The position numbers and the translations under genes are program-made. The notes under the pieces were generated by a model, which worked only from the letters and a program-made list of their open reading frames with translations, had not been told where the DNA came from and made no database searches. Shown piece by piece: positions 1-7,226 of a stretch of DNA of 13,247 bases; within the stretch, counting starts at the first letter, position 1; each line of letters begins with the position of its first letter. The stretch covers positions 1 through 13,247 of the forward strand of contig CAYYBE010000016.1 in NCBI GenBank assembly GCA_964470345.1. Direction: 5' to 3'. The DNA is from CAYYBE01 sp964470345. GTDB taxonomy: Bacteria > Babelota > Babeliae > Babelales > Babelaceae.

Positions 1-50
1 TGTTTGTCAATTTTTGTAACGACGTTGAATGGTCGGTTTAGAGGTTAATT

Positions 51-953
51 ATGAAACAATCTAGTACACATGTGCCCGCCAAGCACGGGCTTTTACTTGG
101 TGCGCATCTCTCGAGTAGCGGTGGTCTCGAAAAAGCCATTTTAGCCGCTCCTGCCCTGGGCTGTACCTGTCTACAGCTGTTTACCCATAGCAATCGCCAG
201 TGGGATATCGCCCCGCTTACGCAACAACAGAGAGCTGATTTTGCTGCTGCTCGTAAACAAACGGGAATTTCTGCCCTTGTTGCACATGCGAGTTATCTGA
301 TTAACATAGCCAGCGATCAGCAACAAACCAAGGCGCTCTCCCGGCGTACGTTAGCCAAAGAGCTTGAGCGCTGCCAAGAGCTGGAAATTCCTTTTTTAGT
401 ACTCCATCCAGGTGCGCGCCTGACCCAAACGGTAGAGCAAGGGGTGGCCGCAGTTGCCGAGTCCTTAGATGAAATCTGTGAGAAAGTTCCCGGTAAAAGC
501 ATGATTTTACTGGAAATAATGGCTGGCCAGGGTACAGTTCTTGGTTCGACGCTTGAGGAATTGGCTGCCATGCGTGCCGGGGTAGCCCATAAGAAACGGA
601 TAGGTTTTTGCTTCGACACCTGCCACGCCTTTGCCGCAGGCTATGATTTTACAACCCCACAGAAGTACGAGGCATTTTGGAAACGATTTGACGATGTTCT
701 GGGGCTTGAGCATCTCAAGGTAATTCACCTGAATGATTCCAAGGGGAAATTGGGCTCACACCTGGACCGCCATGCCAATATCGGTGAGGGAGAGCTTGGT
801 CTTGAAGCGTTTCGGTTGATTATGAATGATCCACGCCTGTTCGATGTCCCTAAAATTCTAGAGACGCCCTATGAAAGTCAGAAGGATTACGAGAAGAATC
901 TGGAGATTTTGCGGGGGCTTCAGAGTCTACAAACGAAAAGAGTATTGTCTTAG
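51..953 (+). CDS. nfo: Endonuclease IV (AP endonuclease, Zn-dependent)
   Basis: This enzyme cleaves the backbone 5' to abasic sites and trims blocked 3' ends in base excision repair; it is a cytosolic TIM-barrel protein with three metal ions. All nine metal ligands known from E. coli Nfo are visible, each shifted by exactly ten residues: H79, H119, E155, D189, H192, H226, D239, H241 and E271. The motifs around them are typical (GAHLS near the start, FDTCHAFAAGYD, LNDSK, LDRHANIGEG, ILETP). One small deviation is LEIMAGQG where the family usually has LENTAGQG, but the Glu ligand is kept. The length of 300 residues is close to the usual 280-300, with about ten extra N-terminal residues. The ATG at 51 has AGAGG at 40-44, six bases upstream. 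It appears monocistronic: the next gene is on the other strand and a hairpin follows the TAG stop. Confidence 0.97.
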   Translation: MKQSSTHVPAKHGLLLGAHLSSSGGLEKAILAAPALGCTCLQLFTHSNRQWDIAPLTQQQRADFAAARKQTGISALVAHASYLINIASDQQQTKALSRRTLAKELERCQELEIPFLVLHPGARLTQTVEQGVAAVAESLDEICEKVPGKSMILLEIMAGQGTVLGSTLEELAAMRAGVAHKKRIGFCFDTCHAFAAGYDFTTPQKYEAFWKRFDDVLGLEHLKVIHLNDSKGKLGSHLDRHANIGEGELGLEAFRLIMNDPRLFDVPKILETPYESQKDYEKNLEILRGLQSLQTKRVLS

Positions 954-957
954 AAAT

Positions 958-992
958 GCAATCGCCCTACTGTATGGGCAGTAGGGCGATGC
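958..992. terminator. Hairpin after nfo, probable terminator
   Basis: A perfect 12-bp inverted repeat (961-972 pairing with 979-990) has a 6-base loop and sits five bases after the nfo stop. Two further GC pairs are possible across a bulged A (958-959 with 991-992). There is no T run on the plus side; the minus side has only a short TTT. It may end nfo transcription weakly or act as an RNA-stabilising 3' structure. The rest of 993-1202 shows no supported gene. Confidence 0.55.
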
Positions 993-1202
993 TATAAAGC
1001 AGTGCTTCTCAACCAATACCGCCTTGATGTCAACGGCAGGCAACCATGAAGCGATATTCAGTTTTCCGTACTTATCACAAAAAAACAAAGAAATTTTTAC
1101 GCAACACGGAGAGCGCAACGCAGTTTGCTTAAGTTCTTAGGCTTTTTCAAGATTTTGTTGTTGCAAAAGATAAAAAACTGGCTCCGCAACTCGCTTTTCT
1201 TG

Positions 1203-2219
1203 TTAGCTCAAAACGGTCAGGAACCACCAGAGTCCCAGCAGGAATATGAGGGAGGCAAAGGTGCAAAAACTAAGTATTCCCAGGGTAAATAGCAGTGAAC
1301 AGGGGAGAATTATGAGAGAAAAGAGGGTAACGAACATTAATACTTTGGAGGGGCTCCAGCCCTTGGCCCGTAAGAAGATCGAAAAATGATGGGGACTGCC
1401 GTTATAAAAGGGGATTTGCTTCCAGGTCCTGATAAGAATTAAGGTTCCTTCTTCTAATAAAGGGATAGCAAGTATTGCAACGGGAGCCAAGTAACCGTAG
1501 GCCGTAGATGATCCCCATGAGATCATAAAGGGGACGATTGCAAGAAAGCCACCAATAAACAGGGCGCCGGCGTCACCAAGGTAGATCTTGGCAGGAGGCT
1601 TGTTAAAGAGTAGAAAACCGACCAGAGCACCAATAAAAGCGGCAAGTAACAGCGCAACGAGGGGAGCGTCAAGGGCAAGGGAACAGATAAAAAAGGAGCC
1701 AGCGGCACAAAGGGCTGTAGTTGTTGCAAGGCCGTCCATAACATCAATAAGGTTAAAGGCGTTAATAATAGAAAGCATCCAGCCAAACGAGATAAAGAGC
1801 CAAAAGAGGGAAATAAGGGGTGAACTGGCAGCTGAAAGGAAAGCTGCCTTGAGGTAAAATCCCCCTTTTAAAAAGCAAAACGCCGCCACCATCTGCCCGA
1901 ATAACTTTTGATACGGCTTGAGGACAATGAGGTCATCGATAAGGCCAACAAAGAGCAAAAGGGTACACCCAACCAGCATAACGAACATGGTATTTGCAAA
2001 GGGGAAGGTAAGGGCTATGGCGGTGATAAACCCAACATAGAGTGCCACCCCACCCAGGTAGGGAGTAGGGGCTTTGTGCTGTTTTAAGGTCCCATTCGGG
2101 ACGTCCAAAATATTAAGCTTATGGGCAACGGCAATCATGAGGGGAACCAGGTAGGTTGTTATTAAGAGAGCGATTATGAAAGCGAAGAGGATTTTGATCC
2201 CCAAGATAACGGTAAACAT
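1203..2219 (-). CDS. Polyprenyl-phosphate aminosugar-1-phosphate transferase (MraY/WecA family)
   Basis: This integral membrane enzyme is predicted to move an aminosugar-1-phosphate from a UDP-sugar to undecaprenyl phosphate, the first membrane step for a surface glycan. The 338 residues form about ten hydrophobic segments. Family motifs occur in order: DVPN with the following LKQHKAPTPYLGG (about 39-57), the metal-binding DD pair in GLIDD (95-96), NAFNLID..DG (153-163, with D159 and D162), LGDAG (214-218), and a cytoplasmic GSPHHF (274-279) matching the histidine motif of WecA/TagO-like members rather than MraY. I therefore favour a WecA/TagO-type role (GlcNAc-1-P transfer) over lipid I synthesis, but the exact sugar cannot be told. 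The ATG has AAGGAG at 2227-2232 with seven bases of spacing. No sugar-polymer genes are adjacent in this window. Confidence 0.85.
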   Translation of the reverse strand: MFTVILGIKILFAFIIALLITTYLVPLMIAVAHKLNILDVPNGTLKQHKAPTPYLGGVALYVGFITAIALTFPFANTMFVMLVGCTLLLFVGLIDDLIVLKPYQKLFGQMVAAFCFLKGGFYLKAAFLSAASSPLISLFWLFISFGWMLSIINAFNLIDVMDGLATTTALCAAGSFFICSLALDAPLVALLLAAFIGALVGFLLFNKPPAKIYLGDAGALFIGGFLAIVPFMISWGSSTAYGYLAPVAILAIPLLEEGTLILIRTWKQIPFYNGSPHHFSIFLRAKGWSPSKVLMFVTLFSLIILPCSLLFTLGILSFCTFASLIFLLGLWWFLTVLS

Positions 2220-2344
2220 CTACAATCTCCTTGATCTGTATAAACATACGAACTTGGAGCTAGTCTAACGTAACTTGTGTGGAGTTAAAAGTCGCGGAGA
2301 TTAGTTGAGAGGGTTTAGTGGTCGATTGTGGGGAGAAAGACGAA

Positions 2345-2388
2345 GCAGGTCGTTGAGCAAGCGTAATTACTGCTTGTTAGCGACCTGC
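2345..2388 (+). other. Long imperfect hairpin in the 2220-2508 intergenic region
   Basis: An inverted repeat pairs 2345-2352 with 2381-2388 (8 bp), then continues through two G-U and two A-U pairs, skips one bulged G, and adds a 5-bp stem (CAAGC with GCTTG) closed by a G-U pair. The two G-U positions become C-A mismatches in minus-strand RNA, so a plus-strand transcript folds better. No T run follows on either strand. It could belong to a small RNA, a leader or a terminator; the sequence does not decide. A minus-strand 11-codon reading frame (2367-2402) with AAGGA eight bases upstream overlaps one arm. Nothing else is supportable between 2220 and 2508. Confidence 0.4.
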
Positions 2389-2508
2389 AGATCGAACTTC
2401 ATGACTTCTTTCCTTAACCTGCCACATTACTTACTTTCACCTGGATTCCTGGGGTACGCCTTGTTTGGGTTACAAGGGTAAATGAGGTTTCAAGGTTTAA
2501 CTAGAAGC

Positions 2509-2640
2509 TTACTCTAAAATGAAACCTGTATCTATTTCATCGCATCCAGTACCCGGCGAGTCAGTCAAGGCAAAAGCTTGCTGATGGCACACACTGCTTG
2601 CGAAAGCAATGGCGAAAAGAATGGTTAAAAATTTCGACAT
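2509..2640 (-). CDS. Small secreted peptide (43 residues)
   Basis: I do not recognise a family. The frame starts at an ATG with a strong ribosome-binding site (AGGAAGGAG at 2647-2655, six bases upstream) and a good promoter 41 bases upstream. The protein begins MSKF, has a hydrophobic core (LTILFAIAFASSV, residues 5-17) and a likely signal peptidase site after AFA (residue 24). This would leave a 19-residue acidic peptide, LTDSPGTGCDEIDTGFILE, with one cysteine. The frame can be extended upstream to 2814, but that extension overlaps the divergent sensor gene and lacks an RBS, so the short form is preferred. It is transcribed away from the membrane regulator at 2732, which makes a signal/receptor relationship conceivable; a small periplasmic or envelope peptide of other function is equally possible. 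Confidence 0.65.
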   Translation of the reverse strand: MSKFLTILFAIAFASSVCHQQAFALTDSPGTGCDEIDTGFILE

Positions 2641-2680
2641 ATTTAACTCCTTCCTGTAAGATGAAATCATCCCTGGAGAT

Positions 2681-2709
2681 AGTATAAAGCAGTACCTAAA
2701 TTTAAACAA
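2681..2709 (-). promoter_or_regulatory. Sigma70-type promoter of the small secreted peptide
   Basis: On the minus strand TTGTTT (2704-2709) and TATACT (2681-2686) are separated by exactly 17 bases. The -10 box matches consensus at 5 of 6 positions and the -35 box at 3 of 6. Transcription would start near 2674, leaving a leader of about 34 bases before the ATG. An 8-bp palindrome, TAAATTTA (2697-2704), touches the -35 box and could be an operator, though it is short and AT-rich. Confidence 0.6.
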
Positions 2710-2731
2710 CCATATACAGGGTGTGGCAACT

Positions 2732-5470
2732 ATGGATTTTGCTTCTTTCAACCTCTTGACTAGGTTCGTCCACAATATATTCTTTTTTGGTTTTTCGTTA
2801 TTTATTCTTTTCACAGGAATAATCCGTTATCGTCGAGCTTCTCATCCGTTTATTAAAAAAATTTGGATAACTGTTATTGTGCTGTATTTTTTGAGTGTGA
2901 TAGACGGAGGTTGTGGTTCCATAAAACAGTTGTTCTTGTTCTTCATGCCCAATGCTTACTTTGTCAAAGAGTATGTGTTTTACGCAAGCCCAATTGCTTA
3001 TCTTGCGTCAATAATTAATTACCCTCTTTATTATTTCTTTCTCGAAGGTACATTAACCGCAAGGTTTCGTTGGACTTTGCGTCATTATCTTTTGTTTGCA
3101 CCGCTCTTGTTTATTGTGCCTTTCGGTGTGTATGTTATGATGATGACTATTCATGGGCAAGCTCTTACGCCTGCGTGTCAAACAATAAACGCTCTTCTCT
3201 GTTGGTATCCGGTTCTATTGGATGTTGTCGCTATTGTTGTTTTTTATCGTGCTTTGCAAAGAAAACAACTTCCTCGTGTTCTTGCATACAGATTTAGAAA
3301 AATTCTTATATATCTTATTTTTATTCCTATTTTTGCAGTTACCGCCCATATTTTTTCTTCTCAGATTTTTCTTGGTTTGAGTCGTATTGCTCGGTTTGTC
3401 ATAGGTAATTTTTGGGTTTACAACGTATATAAATACCTCTCTATTCCTTTCTTCAACGCGACGCGTTATATCGACATTTCCTATCGTTCGCGTTCGCTCC
3501 GGGATTTGCGGCCGGTGCTAGAAGAGTTAAAGCAGGCAACTTCGTTGCAAGAGTTTCAACATATTACCCAAGCATTTTTTAGTGACGCTTTTGGGGTAGA
3601 GCCTTCCGATGTTAACCTCTATATTCGTCCCGCAAGCGATGAAAAATTTCTTGGTGTCGACCGTCCCGATCAAATGCCGGTAATTTTAGGGGTTGAATGT
3701 TTATTGAGTCGTCCTTCGCAGGAGCAAAAGTCCTTAGTCCGTTGCCTTGAAGCGGGTGAGGTGCTTACGCGGGATGAGGTAGAGATGGAGGTTTTCTTTA
3801 CCATAGAACATTGCGGCACCAGTGATGTAAAAATTGATGCTCGCCAAGTGCTTTCATTACTTGAAATGACCGATGCGCATGCCTTTATTCCGGTACAAGA
3901 ACATGGAAAGATAATCGGCTACATTGTTATTGAAGGACGGCATCGTTTAGATGAACCTGATAAACAACCAACTAAGATGTCTTTTTCTGAAGCAGAACAA
4001 CATGAAATGGCTGTCTACGCAGACTATTTAAGCCAAAGTATTGAGTTGATTCAAAAGCAGCAGATGGTCAGTGTCGTTCATGAAAATAAAGAATTAAAAG
4101 ATGAACTTTTTAAGAAACAACAACGCATTGAACATTATCAGGAAAGTTTTCGTTCATTATTGAAAACGCAAACAGGGCAGATGGTTGGCATTATTCACTA
4201 TAAATACAATAAGCTGTTTTGTGTGAATAATAAGGCAAAAGAAGTGCTGGGCATTAAAGGAACCACGCTTATTACCAATGCGTACGAAGAACCGCTCAAG
4301 CGACTTGCGTGCGAGTTTAAAAAGTACGGAGGTGAGCCGTCGATTCTTCTTGCGGACGTGTTTGGAAATCCTCTTAAATTTATTGCAACAAATGATACAA
4401 AAAAACATACGGTTATTCTTCTCGCCTTTTACCCAACGGTAGCAGAAACTTTCGTTGTTCCCTTTGAAAAACTACGTGATCTTTCTCACTGGGACTATGC
4501 CTTATGTCTTGAAACAACAAGTTCAGGCCAATTAATTCAACGTCTACTTCCGGGGACTACCAAGGCGATCATGCAGGTTAAAGTTGATCTGCTTGAGCGA
4601 TCGCTTTCCAATAAGCCTCTGTTTTTGAGTGTTCCTGAACAAGATCTTGAAAGCATTGTGTATATTGTCCATAAGATTAGTGCGCGAGCTACGATTCATG
4701 TTATTGAGCTTTCCAAGTTAGAAGAAAATCAAGAAATGGGGCAGCAACTGTTTGGGGTATCCCCTCTTTTTGATCCTATTGCCCCGCCAGCGCTGTGCGA
4801 TGTACTGAGTACAACCGGTATCATTTTTATCAAAAATATTGAATTTCTTTCCAAAGAAACGCAAGAACAGTTGGCTGAATATTTCGAAACAACAAGTTAT
4901 GCTCCGGTGGGGAGCGAGCGTAAAGTAACGAGTCAGGTTCGTTTTATTTGTTCAGCAAGCAACAGCCTTCAGACATTAGTACAAAAAGGGCTTTTTTCTG
5001 AACGGCTCTATCATCAGTTGATGTCCCATCAGTTTGCGCTTTTCTCTCCTGCCATGTTGCCTCACGCAGAGCTATTTTCTTGTACGCAGGCATTATATCA
5101 ACAATTGCTTCACTCAGTAGCGAAAAACAATCGTTCTCTTGTCTTGGCAGCAAAAGATATTGAGCGTGTTATGGAGCAAAAGCCGGCGAGTTTTTATGAA
5201 TTGAAAGAGCTCTTGCTCTATGCAATGCGTCATAAAGCGGCCACGAAAGCGGTAGAACTTCCGGTAACATTTGCTCCTGCTTTATTAAGCAGTAATCCTG
5301 AGGTTACCGAGGCGCTTGCCCAAGGCAAACACGCTCTGAAGAATAAACAGCTTCTCAAAGCGCTGCTTGGCGCCTACAAAACGCAGGCAAAAGTTGCCGA
5401 GATGCTGAAAGTAAACCGTTCTTCGGTCAGTCGCCGCTGTAAAGAATTTAATTTGATTGAGTGGAGTTAA
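2732..5470 (+). CDS. Membrane-anchored regulator: 7TM, GAF-like, PAS-like, degenerate sigma54-activator AAA+ domain, Fis-type HTH
   Basis: This is probably a membrane-bound sensor that acts directly on DNA. Residues 9-237 hold about seven hydrophobic segments. Residues 260-445 look GAF-like, 440-475 are a charged coiled-coil linker and 480-570 are PAS-like. Residues 580-840 follow the layout of an NtrC-family AAA+ domain without its catalytic parts. The Walker A position reads SVPEQDLE (633-640) instead of GESGTGKE. LFG (673-675) is kept but no GAFTGA loop follows. Walker B reads GIIFIKNIEFL (696-706) instead of GTLFLDEIGEL. The segment VRFICSASNSLQTLV keeps the strand shape, while FSERLYHQL (755-763) lacks both usual arginines. 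KPASFYELKELL replaces the sensor II PGNVREL motif. The C-terminus (873-908) is a good Fis-type HTH (QAKVAEMLKVNRSSVSRRCKEF). ATP hydrolysis and sigma54 remodelling are therefore unlikely. The ATG at 2732 is preferred; a GTG at 2723 would add three residues but has AGG only two bases away. Confidence 0.78.
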   Translation: MDFASFNLLTRFVHNIFFFGFSLFILFTGIIRYRRASHPFIKKIWITVIVLYFLSVIDGGCGSIKQLFLFFMPNAYFVKEYVFYASPIAYLASIINYPLYYFFLEGTLTARFRWTLRHYLLFAPLLFIVPFGVYVMMMTIHGQALTPACQTINALLCWYPVLLDVVAIVVFYRALQRKQLPRVLAYRFRKILIYLIFIPIFAVTAHIFSSQIFLGLSRIARFVIGNFWVYNVYKYLSIPFFNATRYIDISYRSRSLRDLRPVLEELKQATSLQEFQHITQAFFSDAFGVEPSDVNLYIRPASDEKFLGVDRPDQMPVILGVECLLSRPSQEQKSLVRCLEAGEVLTRDEVEMEVFFTIEHCGTSDVKIDARQVLSLLEMTDAHAFIPVQEHGKIIGYIVIEGRHRLDEPDKQPTKMSFSEAEQHEMAVYADYLSQSIELIQKQQMVSVVHENKELKDELFKKQQRIEHYQESFRSLLKTQTGQMVGIIHYKYNKLFCVNNKAKEVLGIKGTTLITNAYEEPLKRLACEFKKYGGEPSILLADVFGNPLKFIATNDTKKHTVILLAFYPTVAETFVVPFEKLRDLSHWDYALCLETTSSGQLIQRLLPGTTKAIMQVKVDLLERSLSNKPLFLSVPEQDLESIVYIVHKISARATIHVIELSKLEENQEMGQQLFGVSPLFDPIAPPALCDVLSTTGIIFIKNIEFLSKETQEQLAEYFETTSYAPVGSERKVTSQVRFICSASNSLQTLVQKGLFSERLYHQLMSHQFALFSPAMLPHAELFSCTQALYQQLLHSVAKNNRSLVLAAKDIERVMEQKPASFYELKELLLYAMRHKAATKAVELPVTFAPALLSSNPEVTEALAQGKHALKNKQLLKALLGAYKTQAKVAEMLKVNRSSVSRRCKEFNLIEWS

Positions 5471-5484
5471 AGTACTCGTGTACG

Positions 5485-5724
5485 TTACTCATCTAAAATA
5501 ATCGTCACGTCGCGACGATTCACTTGAAGTATGCCCTGTTGAATAGGAATCGTACTTACAGCGCCGCCGGCAAGTCCTAAAGAAAGGGGCGTTTGCGGGA
5601 TAAGCTGTACGATGAGTGGTTCATGCCCTGGTAAAATGAGATAGCTCCCGGTGGTCGTTTTTGCATCGATCCACTCAGCCTTTAAGATTTTTTTTGTGGT
5701 AGGTCCAAGTACTTTGACGTTCAT
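5485..5724 (-). CDS. atpC: F1 ATP synthase epsilon subunit, short form
   Basis: This is the small stalk subunit that links the rotor to the F1 head. The 79 residues match only the N-terminal beta-sandwich of epsilon: GSYLILPGHEPLIVQL (26-41) corresponds to the conserved pgHaPl turn, and GILQVNRRDVTIILDE (64-79) is the last strand pair. The usual C-terminal helical hairpin (about 50 residues), which inhibits ATP hydrolysis in many bacteria, is absent; the frame ends cleanly with a stop and I see no continuation before the convergent gene 15 bases away. The start overlaps the atpD stop as ATGA (5721-5724), indicating translational coupling. A 7-bp hairpin (5500-5506 with 5514-5520) lies in the last codons and is followed on the minus strand by ATTTT; it may help termination. 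Confidence 0.85.
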   Translation of the reverse strand: MNVKVLGPTTKKILKAEWIDAKTTTGSYLILPGHEPLIVQLIPQTPLSLGLAGGAVSTIPIQQGILQVNRRDVTIILDE

Positions 5725-7142
5725 GCCGCCTCGGAACGGAGTTTTTCTGCTTTTGCATAGACTTCTTCAAGTCCGCCAACCATATAAAATGCCTGTTCTG
5801 GTAAATCATCACATGCACCACTAATGATCTTTTCGAAGTCATCAATTGTTTTGCTATGAGGTACATATTTTCCGGGAATGCCCGTTGAAAATTCTGCAGA
5901 AAAGAGTGGTTGTGTCAGGAACTTTTGGATGCGTTTTGCTCGGTTTACGAGTCGTTTGTCATCATCTGAAAGTTCGTCCATACCTAAGATAGCAATAATA
6001 TCTTGTAATTCTTTGTATTTTTGCAAAATCATTTGAACGGTGTTGGCAACGTAATAGTGTTTCTCACCAACCGTTGAGGCAGAGAGCCCCTTCGAGTTTG
6101 ATTGCAATGGATCGATGGCTGGGTACAGACCAAGCTCAACGAGCTTACGTGAAAGTACCGTGCTAGCATCCAAGTGAGCAAATGTTGTTGCTGGAGCTGG
6201 ATCGGTAATGTCGTCGGCCGGGACGTAAATTGCTTGGATTGATGTAATAGCCCCGTCATGCGTATTGGTAATACGCTCTTCAAAGGCGCCAATTTCTGAG
6301 GCTAATGTTGGTTGATAGCCGACCGCTGAAGGCATACGGCCCAAAAGGGCAGACACTTCAGAACCAGCTTGTACAAATCGAAAAATATTATCGATAAATA
6401 ATAGCACATCTTTCTTTTGGGTATCACGGAAATATTCGGCAATGGTCAAGCCTGCAAGACCTACGCGTAAGCGAGCTCCTGGGGTCTCTCCCATCTGTCC
6501 AAACACAAGAGCGGCTTTATCAAGAACATTAAAGCGCTGCATTTCAATCCAAAGTTCATTTCCTTCTCTGGTCCGTTCACCGATACCGGTAAAGACCGAA
6601 ACCCCTTTGTGCTCAATAGCAATATTACGGATAAGCTCGGTAACCAGAATTGTTTTTCCAACACCGGCGCCACCAAAAAGACCAATTTTTGATCCCTTAA
6701 GGTAAGGGCACATAAGGTCAATGACCTTAATTCCGGTTTCTTGGATAACGTTTTCGATTTTTTGTTCTGTTAATCCTGGTGCCGCGCGGAAAATTGAACG
6801 AACTTCACCTTCAGGTAAAGCGCCTTTTCCGTCAATCGTTTTTCCCAAGACATTAAAGACTCGGCCTAACGTTCGGTCGCCAACAGGGACTTGGATCGGG
6901 CTTCCGGTATCAATAACCGGGAGTCCTCGATAGACACCATGGATACTTTCAAGGGTAATGCAACGAACAATGCCGTCGCCAAGCTGCTGCTCTACTTCAA
7001 GGCTACTGGTCCGTTGCTTCTCTCCGTCTTGTGACGGCCATACAATACGTAATTCATTGTAGATGCTGGGGGTGTGGTTATTGGTGAAAGCAACGTCAAT
7101 AATCGTCCCGTTAACTCGAACAATAGTTCCTGTTTGTTCCAT
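5721..7142 (-). CDS. atpD: F1 ATP synthase beta subunit
   Basis: This is the catalytic subunit of F-type ATP synthase, on the cytoplasmic F1 head. The 473 residues are full length. Visible landmarks are Walker A GGAGVGKT (157-164), the catalytic glutamate E189 in GERTREGNE, Walker B LLFID (247-251), SALLGRMPSAVGYQPTL (264-280), the adenine-pocket region YPAIDPLQSNS (340-350) and the DELSDDDK lever segment (389-396; DELSEED in many bacteria). All catalytic motifs are intact. The ATG is preceded by a weak AAGG. Only atpD and atpC are found here; the genes for a, b, c, alpha, gamma and delta are not in the window, so the operon is split, an arrangement also known for the beta-epsilon pair of cyanobacteria and plastids. 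The upstream kinase gene is on the same strand but a strong promoter lies between. Confidence 0.98.
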   Translation of the reverse strand: MEQTGTIVRVNGTIIDVAFTNNHTPSIYNELRIVWPSQDGEKQRTSSLEVEQQLGDGIVRCITLESIHGVYRGLPVIDTGSPIQVPVGDRTLGRVFNVLGKTIDGKGALPEGEVRSIFRAAPGLTEQKIENVIQETGIKVIDLMCPYLKGSKIGLFGGAGVGKTILVTELIRNIAIEHKGVSVFTGIGERTREGNELWIEMQRFNVLDKAALVFGQMGETPGARLRVGLAGLTIAEYFRDTQKKDVLLFIDNIFRFVQAGSEVSALLGRMPSAVGYQPTLASEIGAFEERITNTHDGAITSIQAIYVPADDITDPAPATTFAHLDASTVLSRKLVELGLYPAIDPLQSNSKGLSASTVGEKHYYVANTVQMILQKYKELQDIIAILGMDELSDDDKRLVNRAKRIQKFLTQPLFSAEFSTGIPGKYVPHSKTIDDFEKIISGACDDLPEQAFYMVGGLEEVYAKAEKLRSEAA

Positions 7143-7196
7143 TTTTTGCCTTGTCTATGGGTACCCGATTTTCTCTTGTTTTTAGTGTATAGAAAA

Positions 7197-7226
7197 ATTA
7201 TAAAGGCAACAACAGTATTATGACAA
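7197..7226 (-). promoter_or_regulatory. Near-consensus promoter of atpDC
   Basis: On the minus strand TTGTCA (7221-7226; 5 of 6 consensus) and TATAAT (7197-7202; perfect) are separated by 18 bases. The start of transcription would be near 7190, giving a leader of about 48 bases before atpD. The -35 box overlaps the last codons of the upstream kinase, so atpDC probably has its own promoter rather than depending on read-through. Confidence 0.7.

Noticed and set aside
927..1118. Minus-strand 63-codon frame overlapping the end of nfo
   Set aside because: It runs through the nfo hairpin, lacks a convincing RBS and has no recognisable protein features.
1046..1132. Plus-strand 28-codon frame (MKRYSVFRTYHKKTKKF...) in the gap after nfo
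   Set aside because: It is basic and superficially like a small ribosomal protein, but it matches none I know and has no clear Shine-Dalgarno sequence.
2641..2814. Upstream extension of the small peptide frame to 101 residues
   Set aside because: The extension crosses the promoter and overlaps the divergent sensor gene; the strong RBS and signal peptide both point to the start at 2640.
6442..6933. Plus-strand frames antisense to atpD
   Set aside because: They are shadows of a highly conserved coding sequence with no RBS or domain features.
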